A DNA stretch of 57,461 nucleotides from Nitrospiraceae bacterium (GCA_003599425.1 QZKC01000010.1:1-57461), one strand, 5' to 3'. Shown: positions 47,336 through 56,803, counted from the stretch's first letter. Numbers and translations: made by a program. Notes: a model not told the origin generated them from the sequence alone.

Positions 47336-50300
47336 CTATCTCTCCCTTATGTGTACAGTCCTTTTTATGGGCGGAGGAGGCGACAGGATAGATAATCCCT
47401 GTGAAGTCGGGGGCAACCCCTCCATGCTGGAGGTCCTTCTGCCGTCTTTCTCAGTAAAAGCGGTGGAAAGATCTACCTGCTCTATAGAGGCAGTAGACAC
47501 CTGCAATATGGCCATTCCTTTCAAAGCAGCAGCCGCAGAGCCTCCCGTATTGTAGTCCAATGCCCATATGAAGCTCTTTCCCCCGATTGAACATACATCA
47601 GTATATGGTTTCATGGATGTGAAAAAGACAATGCCGTTTGTTGATGCGAGTGGATCAGTGATAATACGCTCGCCGCCATATCCTGTTGAAGGCGCATCCA
47701 GGTTAATGTACCACCCCTTGAAATTAGCTGAAAATGATTCGCTGTCTAAAGGCACATCGGCAATCGAAGTAACATCATCAAACCCGCTGGCTGCAGATGT
47801 ACAGTCTGGGTCTACCTCTATGCCGCCGGTTATTGTCTTGAGGCACGGCTCTTTTATGCCGTAAAGTTTTCTAAGGTCGATAGAACTGCCGGGATCATCA
47901 ATGCCGGATTCCTGGGCATAGTAATACCTGCCTGTTGCAAAGTACAGCCACACGCATCCCTCTACCGCGCCGGAAGGAGTTTGCGTATAACACCCCCTGT
48001 CTTTTTGTAGCTTGGCTATAGAGGATGTGACAGGTCCAATGCCATCCAGCACTTTGCTCCATACCCAGTTGGACGGATTGGCATCTTCTTTGGTAATCAG
48101 CCTGCCGACGCCCCCGTCATTCCATGTATAAGGGCTTGGTCCTTTCCGCTTCACATATCCTATATAAACAGCATCATCCTGATAATCCCAATCTGAAGAC
48201 GAAGAGACATCGGAGTCATTTGTTGAATTGATCATTGAACCGGCAAAAGCATATTGTATGTCAGTTGTAATTGTCCTAAGCAGATTGCCTGTCTTTAAAT
48301 CAAGTATAAAAAACCTCAAATTCTGGTCTGACCTGCCCATAAATTGCTGGTCTGCGGTGCTTATGGGCCCTGTAGGGCCTGAGCCTAATACGGCAAACCA
48401 TTTCCCATTCTTTAATTTATCACCTACTCTCACAATGGCAGGACTGGATGTCGCATAGCCGAGTTGTGAATTTGAAAATTCCCACAGAAGCACTGGCGGG
48501 TTAGAAGGATTTGCAAGGTTGTCCGTAATATCAAGGGCGAAGTAAGAAGAATATCCAATGCTCTGGCCACCTATATCAATAGGAGCACAGACACTGTTCG
48601 GTGTGTCGGTCGAGCAATTCACATTAACAGGCTTGCATGCTCCTCCTGTTCTCATGCCTCCTATAAGGATGGTCCTCCATGTTGAGCCGTCATTAGGCCT
48701 GTTGTCATTTGAGGCGTCCCCAACAGAAGGTGAGTCTATGCTCGCGTCAAATATATAGGGACTGAGGTCTACATTATAAATATGACAGTATTCCGGGTTC
48801 GTTATATATTTAAGGTAAGGCAATGCGTTTTTGGGTATGAAAGTCCACATTTCCCTGCCGATGCCGATACTTGAGGGGTCGCTAAGTTTAGCCTTCTTTG
48901 TCTCAGCGTCTTTCCACGATCCGGTCAGCTCAAGCTTGCCGAGATAAAAAGCGTGGAGCATCCCATCGTTCCCGCCCGTGAATACCATCCCTCTGTTTTT
49001 ATATTTGGTGGTATCGTTAATAAAGGCCTTGTATGAAATATCCTTGTACTTTTTCTGTATGTCATAGTCGTTCAATTGAGCCCAAGAAGCTATCCTCGGG
49101 GTTGAATTCAATATGTCTCCAAGTTTCCATACCTTGGTATCATCTCCGATAGAAGCATATCTGGGCCTGAAATCATCTGCGCCATCGCCATCTCTATCAA
49201 TTCCGGCTATCACTGTGTCGCCATCGTCGTTTTTCAGCGTAGTAAGACCTTCTCCGTGCATATAGCGTATTATGTAGTCAGCGTCAGTGTCGTCTGTAGC
49301 CTGAATGTATGGCCTCAACGTCGCTCTGTCTGCACTTAAAAAATTTGTCATATTTGTGCTTCCTATACAGGTTGTTCCGGAAATACAGGGCATATACATA
49401 GTCCTTGGGTCTGAGGATATGTCCCTGCTCCATAATAGTCGTCCTGCTTCCCACAGATATTTCAACGGATTGCTCAGATTGTCAAATTCCTTGGTAGTAT
49501 AAGGGCTCACTGAATCCTGCGCCCCATCGCCGTCAGAGTCATCAAAAAACTTTGCCATTGTTTTTTGCAACTCAGAGTCATAGTAAAACTGTAAAATATC
49601 ATCATTCGAAAGATTCAGTATATTATCCTCTGTGGTATCTTCCCTTATTGTGCTGTTTGCGAAAAACGGATCCACATGGAACCAGAGGTTTTGCAAAGCC
49701 CCTGTCCATGCAAGTGAATAATTCCCGATCCTTCGCCGTGGATAAAAAACAGCCTGAACAAGATTCGCGCCCTGTCCTTCTCCTGATGCAAGAACTGAGG
49801 CGGCTGTTCCTGAGGATGCACGCTTAAGTATGCTCAAAAATGCTTCTTCAATAGCCTGCTCAAGCACATAACCTTCTTCAGCTTCAAAAAAAGTGTCAGG
49901 TTCGCCGTCATTATTATTGTCCCACTCTGATTGTACATCTGGAATGTTGTCCCCATTGCTGTCTTCAAACCCTCCGTTTATTGCAGCATATCTTAAAAGT
50001 GTAGAGCCTTTGCCAAAGGCAAAGACTGCATACAGAGTCAAGTTCTGTGTGCCATTAATATTGTTAACGCCAAGAGTGGGGGAGTTTCTGAGATCTTTTG
50101 TGTGCATCCAGAGGGCAACATCTTCTACTCCTGCTACATTGTTGCCGGCAGAGCAGGAAGGAAATGTTGAAGCAGGGAACGAATCTACAGCAGGGCAAGA
50201 GGTGCCCGAACAATTGTATTTAGACCTCGTATTTGCATAATCCGCTATAGTAGAGGGAATATTTCCATCACTGCAAGGCTCGCCATCTGTTATATAAAGT

Positions 50301-51385
50301 ATATAACTCTTTGCACAGGAACGATAAATGGCCTGTCCGCCTGTCCCATAATTCAGAGGGTCAACATTGTTGTTTATCTGAAAGTCTCCGCTGTTATATC
50401 TCGGGCCTGGGCCGCTTTCCATGCTCGCCTGCTGAGCAAAATAACCAACATTTGTCCAGAGCGTCTCAGCAAGTGGAGTATTTGAGTCCGGCCTCGTGAG
50501 GTTTATTTCGTTTACCGTGCTTGAGAGACTCCCGCCGGCAACTGTAACACGTATATGTCCTCCATGTGGCGTGGGCGCATTCTGGTTATAAAATGAAAGC
50601 CCCAGCCTGGCCCTTGCTCCCACTACATTCTGGAGAACACCTTCAACAGGAACTGGCACCCTGGCAGCCACATTGTAGTCCGAGCCGAAAGAACTGCAGC
50701 TTGACCCGGATGCTACGTCAAAACTTGAGGTCCCTGATCCGCTTCCATTGCATGAGCCTCCTGCTGTTATGACCCTGAGACACCGTGTACCGGAATATGT
50801 ACTGTCTGTATAGTTCTGAACATTACCTATCTGTTTATAAGTTCCCCTGCTGTCACAGTCAGCTTTCTCTCCAATAAGTCTGTTATATCCTGATCCTTCT
50901 CCTGATGTTGTCCTGCCTCCTGTCATAACTTTTCTGACAACGTCAATTCTTCTCATTGTGAGCCAATTCAGAAAATTACCGTCCCATTCTGCTGTAGCTT
51001 TTGATCTCTCACCTGCAAGCCCGCTTCCTGTTTTTGGTGCAGAAGGCTGGAACCTGTTGCTTGAATAGGTATACCAATAGTCAGGGTTGAAGTAGCCGTA
51101 ATATTTATATGTTGGATAAGTTCCTGGAGTTGTAAAGCCTGTGCAGGGGCTGCCGGAATTCGAGCATAAATTATCATCTCCGGTAGCTGTTGTATCAAAG
51201 CCGTCAAAATATGCAAAATTAAACATGCTCCCGGAATTATCAAGGACGATCATTACATTGGGAGCCACATTCTGAACAACATAAGGCGGTACCGCACAAT
51301 AGTCTTCCATAACTGCTGCATCTGAATACCTTATGGAAAAAATGATAAAAATTAGAAATGACGTTGCAAATAATAGTCTCTTCAT
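47336..51385 (-). CDS. pilY1: PilY1-type pilus tip adhesin
   Basis: About 1349 residues with start MKRLLFATSF and a signal peptide ending near residue 23. A von Willebrand factor A-like domain occupies the first 570 residues, with the MIDAS start MIVLDNSGSM (Asp49, Ser51, Ser53). The second half is the PilY1 beta-propeller (from about 740) with FTGGNDGMLHAFYLGKL and calcium-like loops such as DRDGDGADDF and DSDGDGAQD. Several cysteine-rich inserts occur. PilY1 caps the pilus and can act in adhesion and surface sensing. It is the largest gene of the window and leads the minor-pilin genes. Confidence 0.93.
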   Translation of the reverse strand: MKRLLFATSFLIFIIFSIRYSDAAVMEDYCAVPPYVVQNVAPNVMIVLDNSGSMFNFAYFDGFDTTATGDDNLCSNSGSPCTGFTTPGTYPTYKYYGYFNPDYWYTYSSNRFQPSAPKTGSGLAGERSKATAEWDGNFLNWLTMRRIDVVRKVMTGGRTTSGEGSGYNRLIGEKADCDSRGTYKQIGNVQNYTDSTYSGTRCLRVITAGGSCNGSGSGTSSFDVASGSSCSSFGSDYNVAARVPVPVEGVLQNVVGARARLGLSFYNQNAPTPHGGHIRVTVAGGSLSSTVNEINLTRPDSNTPLAETLWTNVGYFAQQASMESGPGPRYNSGDFQINNNVDPLNYGTGGQAIYRSCAKSYILYITDGEPCSDGNIPSTIADYANTRSKYNCSGTSCPAVDSFPASTFPSCSAGNNVAGVEDVALWMHTKDLRNSPTLGVNNINGTQNLTLYAVFAFGKGSTLLRYAAINGGFEDSNGDNIPDVQSEWDNNNDGEPDTFFEAEEGYVLEQAIEEAFLSILKRASSGTAASVLASGEGQGANLVQAVFYPRRRIGNYSLAWTGALQNLWFHVDPFFANSTIREDTTEDNILNLSNDDILQFYYDSELQKTMAKFFDDSDGDGAQDSVSPYTTKEFDNLSNPLKYLWEAGRLLWSRDISSDPRTMYMPCISGTTCIGSTNMTNFLSADRATLRPYIQATDDTDADYIIRYMHGEGLTTLKNDDGDTVIAGIDRDGDGADDFRPRYASIGDDTKVWKLGDILNSTPRIASWAQLNDYDIQKKYKDISYKAFINDTTKYKNRGMVFTGGNDGMLHAFYLGKLELTGSWKDAETKKAKLSDPSSIGIGREMWTFIPKNALPYLKYITNPEYCHIYNVDLSPYIFDASIDSPSVGDASNDNRPNDGSTWRTILIGGMRTGGACKPVNVNCSTDTPNSVCAPIDIGGQSIGYSSYFALDITDNLANPSNPPVLLWEFSNSQLGYATSSPAIVRVGDKLKNGKWFAVLGSGPTGPISTADQQFMGRSDQNLRFFILDLKTGNLLRTITTDIQYAFAGSMINSTNDSDVSSSSDWDYQDDAVYIGYVKRKGPSPYTWNDGGVGRLITKEDANPSNWVWSKVLDGIGPVTSSIAKLQKDRGCYTQTPSGAVEGCVWLYFATGRYYYAQESGIDDPGSSIDLRKLYGIKEPCLKTITGGIEVDPDCTSAASGFDDVTSIADVPLDSESFSANFKGWYINLDAPSTGYGGERIITDPLASTNGIVFFTSMKPYTDVCSIGGKSFIWALDYNTGGSAAAALKGMAILQVSTASIEQVDLSTAFTEKDGRRTSSMEGLPPTSQGLSILSPPPPIKRTVHIRER

Positions 51386-51392
51386 CTTGTCC

Positions 51393-51677
51393 TCACTCAA
51401 GCATATTGTCATGAATTAAAATTGATGAAACATTCCTGTCTTCAATAAATATTTCAACTTTATTGCCTGTGATCAATTCGGTTTTTTTCTTGGTTTTCCC
51501 GGAGGAATCAACAAGAGGAACGCCGGTAATACCATAATACTTTCCGCGAACTACAATTGAGTCTTCCATGACTCTTTCTATAATGCCTTCGACCACATGA
51601 ACTTTATCCGCATATGAATATGAGACAACAACAAAACAGATTATCATGAGCAGTAAAGTTACGTATTTAATTTTCAT
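51393..51677 (-). CDS. Small periplasmic protein at the head of the pilus operon
   Basis: 94 residues with a signal peptide (1-23, SYSYADKV). The mature part (VEGIIERVMEDSIVVRGKYYG and EIFIEDRNVSSILIH are its two halves, quoted in short form) is all beta and looks like a small OB/SH3-like barrel found next to pilY1 in related gene sets. GGGAGG stands seven bases before the ATG. The pilY1 start is seven bases behind the stop, so the two are coupled. Function unknown; a PilY1 helper is a guess. Confidence 0.72.
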   Translation of the reverse strand: MKIKYVTLLLMIICFVVVSYSYADKVHVVEGIIERVMEDSIVVRGKYYGITGVPLVDSSGKTKKKTELITGNKVEIFIEDRNVSSILIHDNMLE

Positions 51678-51679
51678 TA

Positions 51680-51872
51680 TTATGCCTCCCTGACAAAATA
51701 ATACTTGTAGTCCCCTGTGTTCTTACCGATAGAAAGACTCTGTATGTCACAGACTGATTCACCATAGAAATCTTTAGCTGCAATTTCAGTACCTGTATTT
51801 CCTATTTTCTATCTCAAAGAAAAAACAGGATGTTTGTATCGATGTAGTGTGATGATATGTAATCTGTTTCAT
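51680..51872 (-). pseudogene. Small broken gene (about 63 codons, one frameshift) ahead of the pilus operon
   Basis: From ATG 51872 one frame reads MKQITYHHTTSIQTSCFFFEIEN; the next frame continues NTGTEIAAKDFYGESV and on to FVREA and a TAA at 51682-51680, two bases before the next ATG. Skipping one base near 51801-51808 joins both into one 63-residue reading frame. The sequence across the junction looks protein-like (EIEN-GNTGTEIAAKDFYG), so I infer a real small gene with an indel or sequencing error. I do not recognise the family. It would have been first in the pilus operon. Confidence 0.45.
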
Positions 51873-51951
51873 AAAATCATTTACTTACTTTCACAGTAAT
51901 ATATCGGCGAAAATTGTTGTATACTTGATAATTATTTGTTACGGGGGTGTT

Positions 51952-53271
51952 ATGAACGAAGAAGACATTATTAAAAAAGCATTGCAAAAAGGTTGTGATG
52001 CCGCTGAAATTTATATGAAACATGCCAGAGGCATATCGGTAGAGGCAAAAAGCGGCGAAGTTGAAGCACTGGAGGCTTCGAAAGATTTCGGCATCTCCAT
52101 AAAGGTTATTAAGAGACATAGACTGGGATTCGCTTTCACCACGAACCAGCAGGAAATTGAAAAAACCATCGAAGACGCGGTCAACAACGCAGAATGGACT
52201 ATTGAAGATAAGTATGTTGATATACCTGATAACGCAGCATGGAATGAGGTTTTAATATTTGATAAAAATATAAAACATATCAAGGAAGATGATATGATAA
52301 AGCAGGCTTTGTTGCTTGAGAAAAGCGCTCTTGCATTCGATAAAAGGATCAGACAGGTAAGAAAGGCTCAGGTCTCAGCCGGTTCAGCGTCAACCACCAT
52401 TGCGAATTCAAAGGGAATACACGTCAATTACGAAAGCACCTATTATTCAGCCCATGTAACCACGCTTGCACAGGATGACAATGGAGACAGCCAGATGGGA
52501 TGGGACTTTGCTGGTAGCAGAAGGATGAGCGATATTGATGTCACATCAATTGGAAAAACCTCCTCTCAAAGAGCTGTCGAACTCCTCGGTTCGCGCAAGA
52601 TTACCTCTGTCAAAGTACCGGTAATCCTGAGCCCTTCGGTAGCCATAGATTTCCTTGAGATACTGAGCTCTTCTCTTTCTGCGGAAGCAGTACAGAAAAA
52701 TCGTTCGTTTCTTATGGAAAAGACCGGAAAAACTGTTATGAGCCCTGTGATTGATATTATAGACGACGGCAGCATGCCGTGGGGTACAGGGACCAAACCC
52801 ACTGATGATGAAGGGGTACCCATGATAAAAAAGGACGTCATTTCAAAGGGTGTTCTTAATGGTTATTTCCATAATACATACACCGCAAAAAAGGCAGGGG
52901 GCCAATCAACAGGAAACGCCATTCGTGGAAGCTTTAAAAGCCTTCCTGGCGTTGGTGTTACAAATATATATATAAAAGCTTCAGGCAAGGGATATGAAAA
53001 CGAGCTGCTCAAATCTCTGTCCAAAGGTATTGTGATATTCAGCGCAATGGGAGTTCATACAGCAAATCCAGTATCGGGTGACTTCTCTATAGGTATATCA
53101 GGCTTATGGATCGAAAATGGTGAAGTGCAATATCCATTCAAGGAAGCGGTATTATCAGGGAACATCCTTGAGATGTTCAAGAAAGTAGAAATGACAGGCA
53201 ATGACCTCAGGTTTTACGGCAACACCGGATCACCAAGCATTCTGATAGGGGATATGGATATCAGCGCTTAA
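51952..53271 (+). CDS. pmbA: PmbA/TldE-like TldD-family metalloprotease homologue
   Basis: 439 residues from ATG 51952 (GGGGGTG ahead). It has the PmbA/TldE features: N-terminal CDAAEIYMKHARG, central DDEGVPMIKK and the C-terminal GISGLWIENGEVQYPFKEAVLSG, quoted in part as GLWIENGEVQYPFKEA. It lacks the HExxxH zinc motif of TldD, as usual for the PmbA partner. TldD is not in the window. TldD/PmbA pairs process small peptides and toxin-antitoxin partners such as CcdA. Confidence 0.92.
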   Translation: MNEEDIIKKALQKGCDAAEIYMKHARGISVEAKSGEVEALEASKDFGISIKVIKRHRLGFAFTTNQQEIEKTIEDAVNNAEWTIEDKYVDIPDNAAWNEVLIFDKNIKHIKEDDMIKQALLLEKSALAFDKRIRQVRKAQVSAGSASTTIANSKGIHVNYESTYYSAHVTTLAQDDNGDSQMGWDFAGSRRMSDIDVTSIGKTSSQRAVELLGSRKITSVKVPVILSPSVAIDFLEILSSSLSAEAVQKNRSFLMEKTGKTVMSPVIDIIDDGSMPWGTGTKPTDDEGVPMIKKDVISKGVLNGYFHNTYTAKKAGGQSTGNAIRGSFKSLPGVGVTNIYIKASGKGYENELLKSLSKGIVIFSAMGVHTANPVSGDFSIGISGLWIENGEVQYPFKEAVLSGNILEMFKKVEMTGNDLRFYGNTGSPSILIGDMDISA

Positions 53272-53304
53272 GATCATGAGAATAAATCAGAGCGCATCTG
53301 CGCC

Positions 53305-53601
53305 CTACTGCTGAATTTTGGATGAGTCTCTATCTTTTGTTTTATGATTCAAAATAGAATTCTTTAGATTATTTGCTCCGTCTTTAAAGCGATCCATTAA
53401 TTTTTTTGCCCACACAAATTCTGTTGCAAGTATTGCGAGACCGATAAGGATCACAACAGTTCCCGGCCCTGGGAGCAAGATCATTATCAGCCCTGCGAGC
53501 AGGATGGTTAATCCAACGACCACCCTGATAACGCGCTTAGCCTGCTTAAGGGTGGAGATCAAAGGGCTTCCCCTCTTGACTTCATATCTATTTTCCTTCA
53601 T
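53305..53601 (-). CDS. PGPGW-motif membrane protein
   Basis: 98 residues. Two membrane helices (about 25-43 and 47-64) flank the motif [17 protein letters not shown], followed by [10 protein letters not shown]; this is the putative transmembrane PGPGW family. Its start overlaps the slipin gene by 14 bases, so the two are co-translated. Function is unknown for the family. Confidence 0.83.
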   Translation of the reverse strand: MKENRYEVKRGSPLISTLKQAKRVIRVVVGLTILLAGLIMILLPGPGTVVILIGLAILATEFVWAKKLMDRFKDGANNLKNSILNHKTKDRDSSKIQQ

Positions 53602-54364
53602 TTTCTCTCTGTATTTTCCTGAAAAAAGGTTCTATAAGGTCTATAGGCACAGGGAAAATGGTTGTGGAGTTCTTCTCGGCAGCCACTTCCGTCAGAGTCT
53701 GGAGGAACCTTAACTGTAAAGCCGTCGGCTGTGACGCGATAATCGCAGCCGCTTCTGAAAGTTTCTGTGCTGCCTCAAATTCGCCTTGTGCATGAATGAC
53801 TTTCGCCCTTCTCTCACGTTCGGCCTCTGCCTGCTTGGCGATCGCCCTCTGCATCTCGATCGGTAAATCCACATTTTTGACTTCAACCGTAGTAACCTTA
53901 ATTCCCCATGGTTCTGTCTGATCATCTATGATCTTCTGCAGTTCTGCATTCAATTCATCTCTTTTTGCGAGAAGGTCATCGAGATTGCTCTGTCCCAGAA
54001 CGCTTCTGAGCGTTGTTTGTGATATCTGGGATGTTGCGTATTCATAATCCACAACTTCAGTTATTGCCTTTATCGGCTCGACCACACGGAAATAGACCAC
54101 CGCGTTCACCTTTACTGTGACGTTATCCTTTGTAATGATATCCTGTGAAGGGACGTCCATGGTGATGGTCCTCAGGCTCACTTTCACAAGCTTATCGATA
54201 ATAGGCCAGATGATGACAAGGCCAGGGCCTTTAATGGGGATTATCCTCCCGAGCCTGAACACGACACCCCTTTCATATTCCCTGAGAATCTTTATGGCGC
54301 TCGAAAGAAAATAGACAACGAGCAGTACTGCAAGTATCAATCCTGAAAAGCCTACCTGAAACAT
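53588..54364 (-). CDS. Slipin (stomatin/prohibitin-like SPFH protein)
   Basis: 258 residues: N-terminal membrane helix (about 8-27), SPFH domain (about 28-190) with [11 protein letters not shown] and the [16 protein letters not shown] signature, then an alanine/glutamate-rich helix (about 195-225). It forms oligomeric membrane microdomain scaffolds. The usual NfeD protease partner is encoded 15 kb away (37647), not next to it; here the PGPGW protein is the neighbour. A 19-bp palindrome stands about 70 bases before its start. Confidence 0.92.
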   Translation of the reverse strand: MFQVGFSGLILAVLLVVYFLSSAIKILREYERGVVFRLGRIIPIKGPGLVIIWPIIDKLVKVSLRTITMDVPSQDIITKDNVTVKVNAVVYFRVVEPIKAITEVVDYEYATSQISQTTLRSVLGQSNLDDLLAKRDELNAELQKIIDDQTEPWGIKVTTVEVKNVDLPIEMQRAIAKQAEAERERRAKVIHAQGEFEAAQKLSEAAAIIASQPTALQLRFLQTLTEVAAEKNSTTIFPVPIDLIEPFFRKIQRENEGK

Positions 54365-54431
54365 TGTATCCCTCCTTTTTATGCCCCTCAGGGCAGTTGC
54401 CTGTTATATCAGTTGTTGTTATGTTAAATAA

Positions 54432-54450
54432 ATTATACCACTGGTATAAT
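54432..54450. promoter_or_regulatory. 19-bp palindrome with divergent extended -10 elements
   Basis: ATTATACCACTGGTATAAT is symmetric around the central C/G, and each strand reads TGGTATAAT, a full extended -10. It lies between the slipin gene (minus) and the exporter operon (plus), so it may be two overlapping divergent promoters or an operator that covers both. Confidence 0.5.
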
Positions 54451-54496
54451 AATCCAGCGTGTTTTCAAAATCAATTTAACTTACATAATTATAAAC

Positions 54497-54629
54497 TGGG
54501 ACAGTTATGGTGAGAGAACATATTGTGCAATACCTTAGCATCCACAAGCAAAAAACATTCTGTTTGCATTTTGATAAGTATTTTAATAATCCATTGCTTT
54601 CAAGATGTTCTCGAACCATGGCTGTCCCA
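54497..54629 (+). repeat. Inverted-repeat-bounded element, copy A
   Basis: 133 bases bounded by terminal inverted repeats of 25 bases (TGGGACAG..ATGGT..GAGAACAT at the left against its reverse complement at the right, 21 of 25 matching). Blocks such as AACATATTG, ACATTCTGTT and ATAAGTATTTT are shared with copy B on the opposite strand. No gene is inside. It looks like a miniature inverted-repeat element. Confidence 0.7.
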
Positions 54630-54670
54630 AATAAAATTTATGAATACCCCGGATCAAGGGAAAAACATTC

Positions 54671-55885
54671 ATGCCGAATGAAGATATAACAAAATTAAGA
54701 ATAGACAAAGGCAGCACAGCATTTCGTCCGGAAAAGCGAAAGAGATACTTCCGACGGATAGTTATAATCGCTTGTCTTATCATAATAAGTATTCTCTATC
54801 TTGCCGGTGTGTTTGCTCCTGCCGTTGAAGTAGAGGTTGCAACCGTCTCACAGATATACCCTTCCCAGGCCTTTACAGTTCTCAATGCCAGCGGCTATGT
54901 AGTGGCACAGAGGAAAGCGGCCGTAGCGTCTAAAGCAACGGGGCAACTCGTGTCACTGAAGGTTGAAGAAGGAAGCCGGGTCAAAAAAGATGAGATACTC
55001 GCGCAGCTTGAGAATGCCGATTCCACTGCGCTCAGAAACCGGGCCTTGGCCAACCTCGAAACCGCAAAATTCAATCTCGATCAGGCAAAGGCAGAACTTC
55101 ATGACGCAATGCTTTCATTTAACAGGCAGGATGAATTGCTAAAACTTGAGCTTACTGCCAAAGCAGCCTATGAATCAGCAGATGCACGTTATAAAAAAGC
55201 TCAGGCTGTTGTTTCTGCGGCAGAGGCTGCAGTGAGAGCGGCCCAGGCATCATTAAAAGAAGCTGAAGCTTCCCTTGATTACACATTTATACGCGCGCCC
55301 TTTGACGCTGTTGTCCTTACAAAAAATGCCGACATCGGAGATATCGTTACCCCTCTCGGCGCAGCAGCAAATGCAAAGGCCGCGGTCGTCACTATTGCAG
55401 ATATGGATTCTCTACAGGTTGAGGTCGATGTATCTGAATCCAATATCAGCCTGATAAAGATCGGGCAGCCGTGTGAGATCATTCTCGACGCGATCCATAA
55501 TGTGCGCTTCCCCGGAGAAGTTCATATGATCGTCCCTACCGCTGACAGGACCAAGGCATCCGTGATGGTCAAAGTCAAATTTACAGACAAGGATAGCCGC
55601 ATACTGCCTGAGATGAGCGCAAAGGTCGCGTTTCTGGAAAGAGCTATGATACAGGGGGAAGAAAAACCCCGTACATCGATCAACCCTTCAGCAATTATTA
55701 CTGACTCAGGCAAACAATATGTGTTTACCATAAAGGGTGAAAACGCCATGAAAACAGAGATAACAACCGGAGAAAAGATCGGTAATATGTTTGTTGCAAG
55801 CGGAGTAAAGGCAGGGGACAGGGTTGTCCTGAATCCTTCTACGGCTCTTAAAGACGGCGTGAAGATCAAGATACGGGAGAAGTGA
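54671..55885 (+). CDS. MacA/HlyD-like periplasmic adaptor of an ABC exporter
   Basis: 404 residues. One N-terminal membrane helix (about 28-48), a split biotinyl-lipoyl domain (KATGQLVSLKVEEGSRVKKD and the later FIRAPFDAVVL), a coiled-coil hairpin (about 115-205), a beta-barrel domain and a membrane-proximal domain. The ATPase and permease genes follow, so it is the adaptor of a MacAB-like tripartite pump. It lies exactly between repeat copies A and B, both within 30-45 bases of its ends. Confidence 0.92.
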   Translation: MPNEDITKLRIDKGSTAFRPEKRKRYFRRIVIIACLIIISILYLAGVFAPAVEVEVATVSQIYPSQAFTVLNASGYVVAQRKAAVASKATGQLVSLKVEEGSRVKKDEILAQLENADSTALRNRALANLETAKFNLDQAKAELHDAMLSFNRQDELLKLELTAKAAYESADARYKKAQAVVSAAEAAVRAAQASLKEAEASLDYTFIRAPFDAVVLTKNADIGDIVTPLGAAANAKAAVVTIADMDSLQVEVDVSESNISLIKIGQPCEIILDAIHNVRFPGEVHMIVPTADRTKASVMVKVKFTDKDSRILPEMSAKVAFLERAMIQGEEKPRTSINPSAIITDSGKQYVFTIKGENAMKTEITTGEKIGNMFVASGVKAGDRVVLNPSTALKDGVKIKIREK

Positions 55886-55914
55886 TATTCTGACCGGACT
55901 ATCATGGATTTTAT

Positions 55915-56074
55915 TTGGACAAGCCATGGTTCAAAAACATCTCGAAGAGTCGAGTCTCCGACTTGAATGCGATATACTTTTCAAAATACTTATGAGAATA
56001 CATATTCAACAGAATGTTTTTGAACCAGATGCCAGGGTATCGCTCAATATGTTTTACTCACCATACTTGTCCAA
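55915..56074 (-). repeat. Inverted-repeat-bounded element, copy B (inverted relative to A)
   Basis: 160 bases ending in TTGGACAAG and CTTGTCCAA, with a second perfect 13-bp pair inside (GGTTCAAAAACAT at 55928-55940, ATGTTTTTGAACC at 56014-56026). Its reverse complement lines up with copy A along most of its length, with about 27 extra bases in the middle. It separates the adaptor from the ATPase gene of the exporter. Confidence 0.7.
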
Positions 56075-56095
56075 GGTATAGGTTGGAATCATCCC

Positions 56096-56803
56096 ATGAC
56101 TGCAAGTAAACCCATTGTCCAGATAAGAAACCTGTATAAATCATATACGCGGGGCAGTCAGGTGCTGCCGGTGCTTGAGAATATTTCTCTTGATATTGAA
56201 TATGGAGAATTCATGGCGTTGATGGGGCCCTCTGGCTCAGGGAAAACAACCCTCCTGAATCTCATAGCAGGTATCGATAGCGCAGACAGCGGCTCCATCA
56301 CCGTCGGTGATGTGGATATAACATCACTTCACGAGACCGATCTCGCAGTATGGAGGGCATCACATGTGGGCTTTATCTTTCAGTTTTACAATTTGATCCC
56401 TGTACTTACTGCTTTTGAGAACGTCGAACTGCCGCTCCTCCTGACAAGCCTTTCCAAAAAAGAGCGCAAGGAACATGTTGAGATGGCTCTCGCAGTGGTA
56501 AACCTGCAGGACAGAATGGAGCACTATCCGTCCCAGCTTTCAGGCGGTCAGCAGCAGCGTGTTGCCATTGCGCGCGCCGTTGTTCCTGACCCTTCAATTA
56601 TTGTTGCGGATGAACCTACCGGCGACCTCGACCGTGTCTCCGCGCAGGAAATATTGAATCTCATGGAGCGTCTCGTATCCGAACTTGGAAAGACCATTAT
56701 CATGGTCACTCATGATCCGAGGGCCGCGCAGAAAGCCCACCTTCTGAAACATCTTGAGAAAGGGATGTTGATGAATAATGAATATAATAAAGCTGATCGT
56801 TAA
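56096..56803 (+). CDS. MacB/LolD-type ABC transporter ATP-binding protein
   Basis: 235 residues with Walker A GPSGSGKTT, Q-loop FQFYNLIPVLTA, signature LSGGQQQR, Walker B IIVADEPTGDLD and the H-switch MVTHD. The subfamily motif YNLIPVLTAFENV is typical of MacB/LolD-like ATPases. It overlaps the permease gene by 26 bases. Confidence 0.95.
   Translation: MTASKPIVQIRNLYKSYTRGSQVLPVLENISLDIEYGEFMALMGPSGSGKTTLLNLIAGIDSADSGSITVGDVDITSLHETDLAVWRASHVGFIFQFYNLIPVLTAFENVELPLLLTSLSKKERKEHVEMALAVVNLQDRMEHYPSQLSGGQQQRVAIARAVVPDPSIIVADEPTGDLDRVSAQEILNLMERLVSELGKTIIMVTHDPRAAQKAHLLKHLEKGMLMNNEYNKADR

Noticed and set aside
51678-51951. Cyclic-di-GMP riboswitch ahead of the pilus operon
   Set aside because: No GEMM-type motifs on the minus strand; the stretch is better explained by a broken small gene.
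54507-54689. 60-codon open frame in repeat copy A
   Set aside because: It spans the inverted-repeat element and the adaptor start; not conserved in copy B.
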